Notes: generated by a model from the sequence alone, not told the origin. DNA of 64,000 nt from Vibrio injensis (GCF_001895205.1 NZ_BDJF01000017.1:1-64000), one strand, 5' to 3'; shown: positions 45,016-53,897, counted from the first letter of the stretch. A program made the numbers and translations.

Positions 45016-46146
45016 TTAAAGAGTTTGAACAAAGTTTGAAATTATACTAGAAACATAATCAACCTGTTGATCAGTCAACTCATAAAACAACGGTAGCCTA
45101 ACCAGGGAGTCTGTAAATCGGTCAGAGTTTGGCAAATTACTTCCACTATATTTAGTTTGATAATATTCACTTTGATGTAATGACAAATAGTGGAAAACAG
45201 CATGTATGCCATTATCTTTCAAAAATTGAATTAATGCGCTACGTTGCTCAAGGCTTTCACACACCAAATAAAACATATGTGCATTATTGGTAGAATAATC
45301 TGCAACTGACGGTAACTCAATACCTGAACCAGTTAACACTTGGCTTAATCTGTCATAATATCGCTGCCAAATCGCTTTACGTCTTGCTTGAATATCATCA
45401 ATATTCTCAAGCTGAGCATAAAGATACGCGGCAATAATATCGGATGGTAAAAATGATGAGCCGATATCTACCCAACCATATTTGGCTACTTCACCACGGA
45501 AGAAAGATGAACGGTTAGTACCTTTTTCACGGATTATCTCAGCACGCTGAATATATTTTTCATCATTAATAGCGAGAAGACCACCTTCCCCTGCAATGAT
45601 GTTTTTAGTTTCGTGGAAAGAAAATGTACCAAAGGTGCCAATGCTACCAAGGGGACGACCTTTGTAATAACTATCAATCGCTTGCGCAGCATCTTCTACT
45701 ACTGGTATGTTGTATTGCTTAGCTAAAACCATAATGGAGTCCATATCACAAGCAACACCGGCATAATGAACAACAACAATGGCTTTTGTTTTGGGCGTAA
45801 TCAGCTTCTCGATATGCTGAGGATCAATGTTAGGATGATCGGCATAGCTATCAGCAAAAACTATTTTTGCACCGCGCAAGGTAAAGGCATTTACGGTAGA
45901 AACAAAAGTGTAAGATGGCGCAATTACCTCATCATCAGGCTGAATATCTAGTAAAATAGCAGCCATTTCTAAGGCATCAGTACACGATGTAGTCATTAAT
46001 ACTTTTTTGAAATGATAACGTTGCTCAAAAAATGCATGACATTTTTTGGTAAACTCTCCGTCCCCAGATATTTTTCCTGTAGCGACAGATTGTGCAATAT
46101 TAACTAACTCTTTACCATGCAGGTATGGCTTATTGAAGGGAATCAT
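45016..46146 (-). CDS. WecE-like dTDP-4-amino-4,6-dideoxyhexose transaminase
   Basis: 376 residues, DegT/DnrJ/EryC1 family PLP enzyme. The N terminus (MIPFNKPYLHGKEL), CTDALEMAAILL, VEDAAQAIDSYYKG and FHETKNIIAGEGG (with the PLP lysine in ETKN) closely follow WecE/RffA, which converts dTDP-4-keto-6-deoxyglucose to dTDP-Fuc4N. VioA-type enzymes giving dTDP-Qui4N are related, so the C4 configuration is not certain. RmlA, RmlB and a formyltransferase encoded directly upstream complete the route. Two bases separate it from the formyltransferase gene. Confidence 0.9.
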   Translation of the reverse strand: MIPFNKPYLHGKELVNIAQSVATGKISGDGEFTKKCHAFFEQRYHFKKVLMTTSCTDALEMAAILLDIQPDDEVIAPSYTFVSTVNAFTLRGAKIVFADSYADHPNIDPQHIEKLITPKTKAIVVVHYAGVACDMDSIMVLAKQYNIPVVEDAAQAIDSYYKGRPLGSIGTFGTFSFHETKNIIAGEGGLLAINDEKYIQRAEIIREKGTNRSSFFRGEVAKYGWVDIGSSFLPSDIIAAYLYAQLENIDDIQARRKAIWQRYYDRLSQVLTGSGIELPSVADYSTNNAHMFYLVCESLEQRSALIQFLKDNGIHAVFHYLSLHQSEYYQTKYSGSNLPNSDRFTDSLVRLPLFYELTDQQVDYVSSIISNFVQTL

Positions 46147-46148
46147 AT

Positions 46149-47030
46149 TTATTTAAACCTTGTTCTCATTTTGGTAATTGTTATTTTTTTTCCATGGTTA
46201 TTTTCAATTTCATCCAATCTTAGAAGGCCTTTTCCGCAGACAACCACAGGATTCCCATCAGCAAAGAAAATTATTTTTCCGGGTATTCTATTTTCTATAA
46301 GAACATCATTTAACAGTGTGCTTTTTTTAATTCTAACCAACTCATTATTTACAGTGGTTGATGCACCTAGGTATGGGTAGCCTAAACTATTAATTTTTAA
46401 TTGTATTCCTTCTGCGGTTGATGACCAATCAATTAAATAATCTTCTTCATCTCTCCATAAACTATAAGTAGCGTTATTATCATCCTGGGGAACACCATTT
46501 AATTTATTTTCAACAAATAATTCATAAATTATTTTTGCGACATCATAATAAGCATCACTAACCTTATTAATCGCATCTTCAATTAAAATTGGATATGATA
46601 TGGGAATTTTAACTTGATATAGTATATTACCACAATCATAGCTTTCAGCAGCAGTTAAGGCTGTAAGACCTATATAATCATCTTGATTTAATAATGCTGT
46701 AACTAACGGATTAAATCCTCTATATTTAGGTAATAATGAATCATGGAAAACAATTAATGAATTAGATGGTATATTATAAATCATTTTCTGCCAGCCTGCT
46801 GCTATCGCAAGTCCAAAATCCAGATCATGATCTAGTGATTCATATGTGTATTGAATGTTGTTTTTTTTACAATACGATACAATCTCTTCTGAATAATCAT
46901 TTAATATTTTTGTATCTTTACCAACAACAACTATAACATTTCCTGTTTTTTCTCTAATTCCGTGTACCGTTTTTAAACCTTTAAGCCCAGTTGCAAAAAC
47001 TTTAATTACGCTTGAATTTTCCATATACAT
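46149..47030 (-). CDS. Sugar N-formyltransferase (methionyl-tRNA formyltransferase fold)
   Basis: 293 residues. The formyltransferase signature FHDSLLPKYRGFNPLVTAL (about 96-114; catalytic His in HDSLLP) and the later ESYDCGNI region (catalytic Asp) are present. It is too short and too diverged for Fmt itself and stands between rmlA and an aminotransferase gene, so it likely formylates the 4-amino group of dTDP-Fuc4N or dTDP-Qui4N, using N10-formyl-tetrahydrofolate, as VioF and FdtF do. The C-terminal part is AT-rich. Function is well supported by motif and context; the sugar is inferred. Confidence 0.88.
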   Translation of the reverse strand: MYMENSSVIKVFATGLKGLKTVHGIREKTGNVIVVVGKDTKILNDYSEEIVSYCKKNNIQYTYESLDHDLDFGLAIAAGWQKMIYNIPSNSLIVFHDSLLPKYRGFNPLVTALLNQDDYIGLTALTAAESYDCGNILYQVKIPISYPILIEDAINKVSDAYYDVAKIIYELFVENKLNGVPQDDNNATYSLWRDEEDYLIDWSSTAEGIQLKINSLGYPYLGASTTVNNELVRIKKSTLLNDVLIENRIPGKIIFFADGNPVVVCGKGLLRLDEIENNHGKKITITKMRTRFK

Positions 47031-47037
47031 ATTATTT

Positions 47038-47922
47038 CTATTCTACATTATTTTTTATTAATGATTGTAAATACTTCCCATACCCATTGTTAGCCATTAA
47101 CTCTGCACGTTTTACCATTTGAAGAGTGGATAACCATTGTTGGCTGTAGGCTATTTCTTCTAAACAAGCGACTTTATAACCTTGGCGTTTCTCTATCGTT
47201 TCTACAAACTGTGCGGCCTCTAACAGGCTTTCATGAGTACCAGTGTCCAGCCAAGCATAACCACGACCAAGTAGTTCAACATTAAGTTGATTACGTTTTA
47301 AGTACATCTCATTAAGACAAGTAATTTCTAGCTCACCACGCGCTGAAGGCTGCACCTCTTTGGCAAGTTTTACTACTTGATTATCGTAAAAATACAGCCC
47401 AGTAACAGCAAAATTACTTTTCGGTTGGCTTGGTTTTTCTTCAATTGAAATAGCGCGTTTATTATCATCAAATTCGACCACGCCAAAACGTTCAGGGTCT
47501 TTAACTTGATAGCCAAACACCGTTGCCCCTTGGCCCTTATTAGCATTAATAACTGCTTGTTGCAACTTAGGTCGAAAGCCTTGCCCCCAAAAAATATTAT
47601 CGCCCAACACTAAACATACCGAGGAATCGCCAATAAACTCTTCACCAATAATAAAGGCTTGGGCAAGGCCATCGGGTGATTCCTGCACTGCGTATTCAAG
47701 GGCAATACCAAACTGGCTGCCATCTCCCAATAAACGTTGAAAACTGGCTTGATCTTCTGGGGTGGTGATGAGCAAAATCTCACGAATGCCCGCCAGCATC
47801 AATACCGACAGTGGGTAGTAGATCATCGGTTTGTCGTAAACCGGTAGCAGCTGTTTAGAGACTCCCATTGTTATGGGATAAAGGCGAGTGCCGGAGCCGC
47901 CGGCAAGAATAATACCTTTCAT
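47038..47922 (-). CDS. rmlA: Glucose-1-phosphate thymidylyltransferase
   Basis: 294 residues, full length. Nucleotidyltransferase motif [11 protein letters not shown] (8-18) with [13 protein letters not shown], and the [10 protein letters not shown] loop near 110. It makes dTDP-glucose from glucose-1-phosphate and dTTP. With RmlB it supplies dTDP-4-keto-6-deoxyglucose to the aminotransferase and formyltransferase that follow. No rmlC or rmlD is present, so the route is not for rhamnose. About 83 bp with a CTAG-rich repeat separate it from rmlB. Confidence 0.97.
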   Translation of the reverse strand: MKGIILAGGSGTRLYPITMGVSKQLLPVYDKPMIYYPLSVLMLAGIREILLITTPEDQASFQRLLGDGSQFGIALEYAVQESPDGLAQAFIIGEEFIGDSSVCLVLGDNIFWGQGFRPKLQQAVINANKGQGATVFGYQVKDPERFGVVEFDDNKRAISIEEKPSQPKSNFAVTGLYFYDNQVVKLAKEVQPSARGELEITCLNEMYLKRNQLNVELLGRGYAWLDTGTHESLLEAAQFVETIEKRQGYKVACLEEIAYSQQWLSTLQMVKRAELMANNGYGKYLQSLIKNNVE

Positions 47923-47928
47923 AAAAAA

Positions 47929-47962
47929 TAGGTCCTAGGTTTCTAGGTTCTAGGTCCTAGGG
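47929..47962. repeat. CTAG-rich repeat array between rmlB and rmlA
   Basis: TAGGTCCTAGG, TTCTAGG and TTCTAGGTCCTAGGG occur back to back, giving four CTAG tetranucleotides in about 30 bp. The same words recur at 53867, 59020 and 60683. CTAG is normally rare in gammaproteobacterial DNA. Confidence 0.8.
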
Positions 47963-48005
47963 AAAAGCTAGGGCATAGAACCAGAGATTTGAAAAAACTT
48001 GAAAG

Positions 48006-49079
48006 CTAATTTACGCCTAATCGTTCACGTTGGTAACTACCATCTTGCACGCTTTGGCACCATTGTTGATTATCTAGATACCATTGCACGGTTTTTAGTA
48101 GTCCGGTTTCAAACGTTTCGAGCGGTGTCCAACCGAGTTCTTTTTGCATTTTACTTGAGTCAATCGAATAGCGTCTATCGTGCCCTGGGCGATCTTGCAC
48201 GTAAGTGATTTGCTCAGCATAAGATGTCATTTTCGGCACTAAAGCGTCTAAAATGGCACAAATTGCTTCTACTACTTCAACGTTTTTCTTTTCATTGTGG
48301 CCGCCAATATTGTAGGTCTCACCGACTTTACCTTCCGTTACAACTTTATATAACGCACGGGCATGGTCTTCGACATATAGCCAGTCACGAATTTGATCGC
48401 CTTTACCATAAATTGGAAGGTCTTTACCCTCTAGCGCGTTCAGAATCACCAAGGGGATCAGTTTTTCAGGGAAATGGTATGGACCATAGTTGTTAGAGCA
48501 ATTGGTTACAATCGTTGGCAAGCCATAAGTACGTAGCCATGCACGAACTAAATGATCGCTCGATGCTTTAGATGCGGAGTAAGGACTTGATGGAGCATAT
48601 GGTGTCGTTTCTAAGAACAGAGGAAGCTTAGAACCATCGGCGACTTCATCTGGATGTGGTAAATCGCCATATACTTCATCGGTAGAGATATGATGAAAAC
48701 GAAATACGGCTTTGCGCTTATCCTCTAAGGTATTCCAGTAGCTACGAGTGGCCTCTAATAGTGTATAAGTACCTACAATATTGGTTTCAATAAACGCGGC
48801 TGGGCCATCGATAGAGCGATCAACATGGGACTCAGCAGCAAGGTGCATGACTGCATCCGGTTGATGCAAAGCAAAAACGCGATCCAATTCAGTGCGGTTA
48901 CAAATGTCCACTTGCTCAAAGGCATAGCGTTCACTATCTGTAACCAACGCTAACGATTCTAAATTACCTGCGTAAGTCAGCTTATCCAGGTTGACCACGC
49001 TATCTTGAGTATTTTGAATAATATGGCGAATAACGGCAGAGCCAATAAAACCAGCGCCACCGGTGACAAGAATTTTCAT
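48006..49079 (-). CDS. rmlB: dTDP-glucose 4,6-dehydratase
   Basis: 357 residues from ATG 49079 ([20 protein letters not shown]). AGGA lies six bases upstream, and this start matches the family; a TTG 66 bp earlier falls in the structured repeat at 49099-49206 and gives a spurious leader. NAD motif [16 protein letters not shown] with the catalytic Thr-Asp-Glu, and YSASKASSD with Tyr and Lys are all present. It converts dTDP-glucose to dTDP-4-keto-6-deoxyglucose for the downstream aminotransferase. Confidence 0.97.
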   Translation of the reverse strand: MKILVTGGAGFIGSAVIRHIIQNTQDSVVNLDKLTYAGNLESLALVTDSERYAFEQVDICNRTELDRVFALHQPDAVMHLAAESHVDRSIDGPAAFIETNIVGTYTLLEATRSYWNTLEDKRKAVFRFHHISTDEVYGDLPHPDEVADGSKLPLFLETTPYAPSSPYSASKASSDHLVRAWLRTYGLPTIVTNCSNNYGPYHFPEKLIPLVILNALEGKDLPIYGKGDQIRDWLYVEDHARALYKVVTEGKVGETYNIGGHNEKKNVEVVEAICAILDALVPKMTSYAEQITYVQDRPGHDRRYSIDSSKMQKELGWTPLETFETGLLKTVQWYLDNQQWCQSVQDGSYQRERLGVN

Positions 49080-49098
49080 TATTAATCCTATAAGACTA

Positions 49099-49206
49099 AG
49101 AGCGGGCTGCGCCCTACTAGAGCGTCGCTGCGCGACTGCGAGCAACTAGATTCTATAAAAGCGTAAAGGCAGTTATAGATTCTAGCAGGCCGTTAGGCCG
49201 CTCTAG
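49099..49206 (-). repeat. Structured repeat, copy A (rmlB-wzz junction)
   Basis: First of five same-orientation copies of a hairpin-rich element. Outer arms AGAGCGG and CCGCTCT close the unit; inside are hairpins GGGC-TGC-GCCC, GTCGC-TGC-GCGAC and GGCC-GTTA-GGCC and an inner stem CTACTAGA/TCTAGCAG. The one change in the inner stem keeps pairing as G-U only in minus-strand RNA. The copy overlaps the wzz stop codon (49205-49203). The trailing GTTGC hairpin of other copies is missing. Confidence 0.85.
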
Positions 49207-50198
49207 CTGCTCGATTCAACTTCTTCTTCCCTTCTAAACGCAAAACGCACCAAAACCATCGCCACGCCAAGCATACCGCCGAGTAAGGTGCCTAGCACAA
49301 CGATTAGTGCTCGTTTCGGTTTGTCTTTTAGCTCTGGCACTACAGCTGGGTCAACGACTTTAAATACAAACTCATCTTGCACTTCAGCCAGCATCAGGCT
49401 TTTGGTTTGTTCTTCTATTAGTTTATAAAAGGTGGCTTGCATATCCGCTACAGAGGTTCTTTGTAGCTGTTCTTGCAAGTAATTGAGGTTTTGAGTGGTT
49501 TCGGCAATCGTGCGCTCACGCATCACTTGATTAATTTCTGCCACTAACCATGTAGCCCACTGTTGAGCAATAAAAGGGGAGTAGTGTGAAACACTAACGG
49601 TATATAAACCGCTGGTTTTATCGGTAGAGACGGTGAGTATATTATTAATAAACGTTTCATGCGCTTCTTGAGCGGTCGGTTTTGCACCACGTAGCCCTTT
49701 CGGTTCACGCAACCATGTTTGGGTTTGCTCATCGTATACCGTATCGTCAATAATCAATTGATTGGTGGTTAAATCCCACCCTTTAGCCGCCATTAGCGGG
49801 ACCAAAATATCGTACTTTTCAATAAAATGTTCAATAAAACGGCGAGACTTAATCACTTGAGCAGCAAGCTCGGTTTGACTGCTTTCACCACTACCAAGGT
49901 TTACCCCCGCTAAAGCAGCTAAGCCCCCAAGTTGCCCAGCCATTTTTGCTAAACCACCACCGCCACTGCTTTCAGCAGGAGCTAATAGTGTATCGGCTTT
50001 ATAAATATTTGGCTGACTAAGCGCAAATAAGACCGAGCCAACAGCAAATACAAAAGTAGTGCCGATGATGATCCATTTGCCTTTCCAGAGGGCGATGAAG
50101 AGTTCGCGTAAGTCGATTTCGTCTTCGTGCCGCGGCAGCGGCGCGAATTGCGCGTCTGATTGGTATGGCGGATTGTTTTGGGTTATTTGTGTGTTCAT
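49203..50198 (-). CDS. wzz: Wzz chain-length regulator
   Basis: 331 residues. Two membrane segments, at about 41-60 and 300-318, flank a long periplasmic helical domain; the proline/glycine-rich stretch before the second (VVPELKDKPKRALIVVLG) is typical of Wzz. There is no C-terminal tyrosine-kinase domain as in Wzc. It sets polymer chain length together with Wzy. The last codons and the stop lie in structured repeat A; repeat B lies 31 bp upstream of its ATG. Confidence 0.94.
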   Translation of the reverse strand: MNTQITQNNPPYQSDAQFAPLPRHEDEIDLRELFIALWKGKWIIIGTTFVFAVGSVLFALSQPNIYKADTLLAPAESSGGGGLAKMAGQLGGLAALAGVNLGSGESSQTELAAQVIKSRRFIEHFIEKYDILVPLMAAKGWDLTTNQLIIDDTVYDEQTQTWLREPKGLRGAKPTAQEAHETFINNILTVSTDKTSGLYTVSVSHYSPFIAQQWATWLVAEINQVMRERTIAETTQNLNYLQEQLQRTSVADMQATFYKLIEEQTKSLMLAEVQDEFVFKVVDPAVVPELKDKPKRALIVVLGTLLGGMLGVAMVLVRFAFRREEEVESSS

Positions 50199-50229
50199 AG
50201 GTTCTTCAGGTTTAGGGTCTAGTGAAGAA

Positions 50230-50335
50230 AGAGCGGGCTTCGCCCTGCTAGAGCGTCGCTGTGCGACTGCGAGAAACTGGATTCTATAAAAGCGTAAAAG
50301 CAGTTATAGACTCTAACAGACCGTTAGGCCGCTCT
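50230..50335 (-). repeat. Structured repeat, copy B (upstream of wzz)
   Basis: Same element and orientation as copy A. Differences from the others are mostly in loops (GGGC-TTC-GCCC, GTCGC-TGT-GCGAC). Two stem changes, in the inner stem (TCTAACAG) and the GGCC hairpin (GACC), give G-U pairs in minus-strand RNA and mismatches in plus-strand RNA. It fills most of the 158-bp gap between the four-helix-bundle gene and wzz. Confidence 0.85.
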
Positions 50336-50356
50336 CGTCTCTAGCTGTTCTCGTCC

Positions 50357-50704
50357 TTACATCTTTCTTTGCTTTTGTTTAATTATTGCGCCCAAAATTT
50401 TGGCTAATTCTTTTGCTTCTTGGACCATACCTAAGGCCGGGTCTTTATCTAAGTAGCCAATCTCAATACCGATATAAAGTTGAGTGACTAACTCACCAAG
50501 TGAACCTTTGGCATAGTACAAAAAGCGAATTTGATCTTTTAGAGTTTCGCGCTCTTCACCCTCTGCAATATTAGAAGGAACTGAAAGTCCAGAACGAGTG
50601 ATTTGGTCTTTAAATCCCCAATTACTGACTGACTCTGTCATTTTATATATTTGACATGAGAGTCGTGATGCTCTTTTCCAAACATCCAGTTGCTCAAAGC
50701 GCAT
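50357..50704 (-). CDS. Four-helix-bundle protein (S23/bAvd-like family)
   Basis: 115 residues, nearly all helical. The N-terminal FEQLDVWKRASRLSCQIY and the central SGLSVPSNIAEGEERET are the hallmarks of the TIGR02436-type family, known from proteins inside 23S rRNA intervening sequences and related to the Avd proteins of diversity-generating retroelements. AAGGAT lies ahead of ATG 50704. It stands between structured repeat B and tandem repeats C-E in the polysaccharide operon, unlike its enzyme neighbours. No reverse transcriptase or template repeat is visible. Function unknown; the basic C terminus (KQKQRKM) could bind RNA. Confidence 0.88.
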   Translation of the reverse strand: MRFEQLDVWKRASRLSCQIYKMTESVSNWGFKDQITRSGLSVPSNIAEGEERETLKDQIRFLYYAKGSLGELVTQLYIGIEIGYLDKDPALGMVQEAKELAKILGAIIKQKQRKM

Positions 50705-50724
50705 GGGTGATCCTTATGAGATAT

Positions 50725-50863
50725 AGAACGGGCTGCGCCCTGCTAGAGCGTCGCTGCGCGACTGCGAGAAACTAGATTCTATAAAAGCGTAAAGGCAGTT
50801 ATAGATTCTAGCAGGCCGTTAGGCCGCTCTAACAAGTTGCGATAGCAACGCTCTCGTTTCTAG
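50725..50863 (-). repeat. Structured repeat, copy C (first of three tandem copies)
   Basis: Full-length form of the element: the core seen in A and B plus a trailing hairpin GTTGC-GATA-GCAAC and the end CTCTCGTTTCTAG. It begins 21 bp upstream of the four-helix-bundle ATG. One outer-arm change (AGAACGG) pairs as G-U in minus-strand RNA only. Copies C, D and E have an exact 143-bp period, joined by the spacer ATTT or TACT-like bases. Confidence 0.88.
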
Positions 50864-50867
50864 ATTT

Positions 50868-51006
50868 AGAGCGGGCTGCGCCCTGCTAGAGCGTCGCTGC
50901 GCGACTGCGAGAAGCTAGGTTCTATAAAAGCGCAAAAGCAGTTATAGATTCTAACAGACCGTTAGGCCGCTCTAACAAGTTGCGATAGCAACACTCTCGT
51001 TTCTAG
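50868..51006 (-). repeat. Structured repeat, copy D
   Basis: Second tandem copy, 143 bp from copy C. Stem changes TCTAACAG and GACC are the same as in copy B, so B and D may share a recent ancestor or have exchanged sequence. All hairpin stems remain paired in minus-strand RNA, counting G-U pairs. Confidence 0.88.
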
Positions 51007-51010
51007 ATTT

Positions 51011-51150
51011 AGAGCGAGCTGCGCCCTGCTAGAGTGTCGCTGTGCGACTGCGAGAAACTAGATTCTATAAAAGGTGTAAAGGCCATTATAGATTCTAGTA
51101 GGCCGTTAGGCCGCTCTAGCAAGTTGCGCTAGCAACGCTCTCGTTTCTAC
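51011..51150 (-). repeat. Structured repeat, copy E (abuts the Wza-like gene stop)
   Basis: Third tandem copy, 143 bp from copy D, and the most diverged. Loop changes (GTCGC-TGT-GCGAC; GTTGC-GCTA-GCAAC) leave stems intact. The outer-arm change AGAGCGA fits minus-strand RNA pairing, but the inner-stem change TCTAGTAG fits the plus strand instead, the single exception found. The last base of the copy is the first base of the Wza-like gene stop codon on the plus-strand coordinates. Confidence 0.85.
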
Positions 51151-53828
51151 TATTTTAACGCATTCACCGCTACACCAGTTTGATAAAGGATTTGCGTCGC
51201 AGCGGTCCAGACGTTAAGCGCATCGCGGTAATCGGTATCCACTGGAACGACAATAGTATCACCTGGTCTGAGGCTTTCACCGCGGCGCCCAAACCAAAAA
51301 CCGGTGTTGGGTTTAAAGACAGAACCATCGGCTCGCACCACAAAGATACGGTCATCATCAGCTTGCTTTTTCATACCACCAGCGCGATTAATGTAATCTT
51401 TCACTGTCAAACTTGGGTCAAGAAGATAAGTGATCCCCACTTGCACTTCACCCATCACCGAAATGGTATTGCGGTACATTGGAATAAATAAGAAATCGCC
51501 ATCTTCCAACATAAAATTGGCGCTTTTATTACCATCAATAATTTGATCCAATTGCACAACCATACGCCCTAATGCGCGACTATTGGTTGCTTCTTCGATA
51601 AACGCTAAGGTCTTATCAGGGTCACTAATAACACTGGAAACTCGGCTATCAACATTAAAACTTTTTTTCGCCACTTCACGGCGCATATCTGCCGCGTATT
51701 GAGTCAGTAGTTTTTGTTCCTGCAAACGTAAGGCTTCGCGAGTAAAAATCGCGCCTTGTGGATGAGCAAACTCAGTTAAGCCTCCCGCCCTTTCTAGAAG
51801 TTGGGCTAGTGTTTCTCCACGACGTAACGTATAAGTACCAGGAAACTTCACTTCGCCTTGCAGTACCACGGTATTTTGTTGCTTAATACCTGGTTGCTCA
51901 AACACATTTAACCGGTCTCGCGGCTTTATCTCTCGATTAGCTTGGCGGTCACCTTGTATCACAGCACTGAGATCAATATTTTTGATCTCCGTACGTACCC
52001 CATTACCTAATGATTCTATGCGTGCTAATTCTGCATTGGCACTAAAAGCATCGGCGCTTAATCCGCCCGCAGCAGCGAGCAACCCCTGCACAGTATTGTG
52101 CTGAGAAATAGGATAACGCCCAGGGTATTTTACTTCACCAAACACTTCGGCAATCATCGCTGGCTGACCATAACTGGATTGTTGTTGTAAACGAACCAGT
52201 AATGAAGCGAGCAAAAACTGTCGCGAGTTTTCTTGTAATGCTTTAGCTTGCTCTTGAGTAATCATTTGGCCTTGGAAGAAAATAGGCTCATCGGCTTTTC
52301 TTTTATCAAATTCGTTAGTTCCATTTGGCAGAAGAGACTGACGTTGTTGCTCTCTCTCTGCTTCAGAACGAGCCAATGCTTGAGCCTGCTCTAAACTTTT
52401 CACCTGAGTTTGTTCAATCTCACGGCTATCGTCTTTTGGTGTCAGCAACTCTTCTAAATCCTCAGCACTTAAGCGGTTAAATACCAGTACTTGATCTCGT
52501 GGTTGTAATGATAAATTGTCTGCGCTGTTTGGATTAAGTAAGGCATTCGCTAAGCTAAACTGATAGACCACCACATCACGCTGCAAATTAACTTCACGGA
52601 TAACCAACGCATAATTTAAATCGGCGGTAGCATTAAACGCACTATCGGCAGAATGAAAGAGATCGCTGATGCGTAAATTATCACGCCACTCTGCATAACC
52701 CGCATGAGCCACATCCCCCAGTAATTGCACATAATTTTGTAATAATTCACTGCGCTTAGCGACGGTAATATCATCGCCATTACGCACGGGTTGTTGGAGT
52801 GCTTTTCGCTGTGTTAAGTCCAGTGAATGAACATCACGAGTGCCGTGAGAACTCGCTCGCTTAATGGTCGCTCTTTCTAAATAAGCATGAGCAGTCACTC
52901 CGCCAGATAGCGTCAAAATATCTTGATAGGTTTCACCGGGTTTGATCTCATAAATGGCTGGGCGCTGCACTTCACCTTGAATGCTGATGGTTGCTTGCAC
53001 TGGCGCTATCCAAACCACATCACCCGGCATTAAACGTTCATCATTACGACTATCGCCTTTTAACAGCAGGTCGTATAAATCAAGCGTACGCACCACTTGG
53101 CCATTTCGCTTTAACTGAACATTACGCAAAGCCCCACTTTCACTAAAGCCACCACTGTAGTATATGGCCTGCGAGATGGTTGTTAATGCGCTGACGGTAT
53201 AAGCGCCAGGTTTATAAGCATCGCCCATGACAAAAATTTGCATGCTGCGCAGTTCACCTAAGGTGATATCGCTGCGCACACCAATCATCTGCTCTTGTAC
53301 CCGCTGCATTAGGCTGGTACGAACTTCACTAAATGATAAACCCGCCACTGAAATAGGACCAAGAGAAGGAAAGTTAATCACGCCTTCACGATTAACTCGT
53401 AAACGGTGGGTGCTGTTATCTTTGCCAAATAATTGAACAATAATTTCATCATTCGGACCCACCCGATAATCGCTAGGTACAGGGACATCACTGACTGGTG
53501 CAAAGGTCGTTGGGGAAGCTGAAAAAAGATCTAATCCAAAACGTTTTAGTTCAGGTTCTTTCTCTTGGTCTTGTTTATTAAACGAGTCTAACTCGGCCTT
53601 ATCGGGACGAGGAGTACGAATATCGGCGGTAGGAAGTGGTTGGCTAGCCCCACTATTATTCATACTTGGTAAGGTTATCCCATATTGCCGAGCTAAGGCT
53701 TGCTGTTGATCGGCAGGCAAGTTTTGAAACATGCGCAACTGCTCAGGTGTTGGACTTTGAGCATTAGACGAAAAAGCAAAAAGGGCTAACAACAGCGAAG
53801 AAAAGAAGATAGAGCGTCCGTGAAACAT
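51150..53828 (-). CDS. Wza-like outer-membrane polysaccharide exporter with multiple SLBB domains
   Basis: 892 residues. A signal peptide (IFFSSLLLALFAFSSNAQ) has no lipobox cysteine, unlike Wza. A polysaccharide-export domain (DYRVGPNDEIIVQLFG, near 120-135) is followed by several SLBB units (FVMGDAYKPGAYTVS, ISIQGEVQRPAIYEI, VVLQGEVKFPGTYTL, ISVMGEVQVGITYLL). This long form matches the WbfF/OtnA (KpsD-like) exporter of Vibrio capsule loci such as V. cholerae O139. It should form the outer-membrane pore for the polymer; the Gfc-like genes across the divergent promoter are usual partners. Confidence 0.92.
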   Translation of the reverse strand: MFHGRSIFFSSLLLALFAFSSNAQSPTPEQLRMFQNLPADQQQALARQYGITLPSMNNSGASQPLPTADIRTPRPDKAELDSFNKQDQEKEPELKRFGLDLFSASPTTFAPVSDVPVPSDYRVGPNDEIIVQLFGKDNSTHRLRVNREGVINFPSLGPISVAGLSFSEVRTSLMQRVQEQMIGVRSDITLGELRSMQIFVMGDAYKPGAYTVSALTTISQAIYYSGGFSESGALRNVQLKRNGQVVRTLDLYDLLLKGDSRNDERLMPGDVVWIAPVQATISIQGEVQRPAIYEIKPGETYQDILTLSGGVTAHAYLERATIKRASSHGTRDVHSLDLTQRKALQQPVRNGDDITVAKRSELLQNYVQLLGDVAHAGYAEWRDNLRISDLFHSADSAFNATADLNYALVIREVNLQRDVVVYQFSLANALLNPNSADNLSLQPRDQVLVFNRLSAEDLEELLTPKDDSREIEQTQVKSLEQAQALARSEAEREQQRQSLLPNGTNEFDKRKADEPIFFQGQMITQEQAKALQENSRQFLLASLLVRLQQQSSYGQPAMIAEVFGEVKYPGRYPISQHNTVQGLLAAAGGLSADAFSANAELARIESLGNGVRTEIKNIDLSAVIQGDRQANREIKPRDRLNVFEQPGIKQQNTVVLQGEVKFPGTYTLRRGETLAQLLERAGGLTEFAHPQGAIFTREALRLQEQKLLTQYAADMRREVAKKSFNVDSRVSSVISDPDKTLAFIEEATNSRALGRMVVQLDQIIDGNKSANFMLEDGDFLFIPMYRNTISVMGEVQVGITYLLDPSLTVKDYINRAGGMKKQADDDRIFVVRADGSVFKPNTGFWFGRRGESLRPGDTIVVPVDTDYRDALNVWTAATQILYQTGVAVNALK

Positions 53829-53866
53829 GGTGTTTTCCGATAGTTGAATGGGAAAGTGGTACGTTG

Positions 53867-53893
53867 TAGGTTCTAGGTTTATAGGTCCTAGGG
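53867..53893. repeat. CTAG-rich repeat between barrel gene and Wza-like gene
   Basis: TAGGTTCTAGG and TAGGTCCTAGGG lie a few bases apart in the 69-bp gap, a short version of the arrays at 47929, 59020 and 60683. Confidence 0.75.
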
Positions 53894-53897
53894 TCTT

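Noticed and set aside
49080..49145. 22-residue N-terminal extension of RmlB from a TTG start
   Set aside because: It is encoded by structured repeat A, is absent from the family, and the ATG at 49079 has a good ribosome site.
50357..50704. Four-helix-bundle gene considered as Avd of a diversity-generating retroelement
   Set aside because: No reverse transcriptase, template repeat or C-type-lectin variable target is visible in the window; repeat differences are not adenine-specific.
50725..51150. Tandem 143-bp repeats considered as a CRISPR array
   Set aside because: The units adjoin with only about four bases between them, are far longer than CRISPR repeats, have no spacers, and no cas gene is present.
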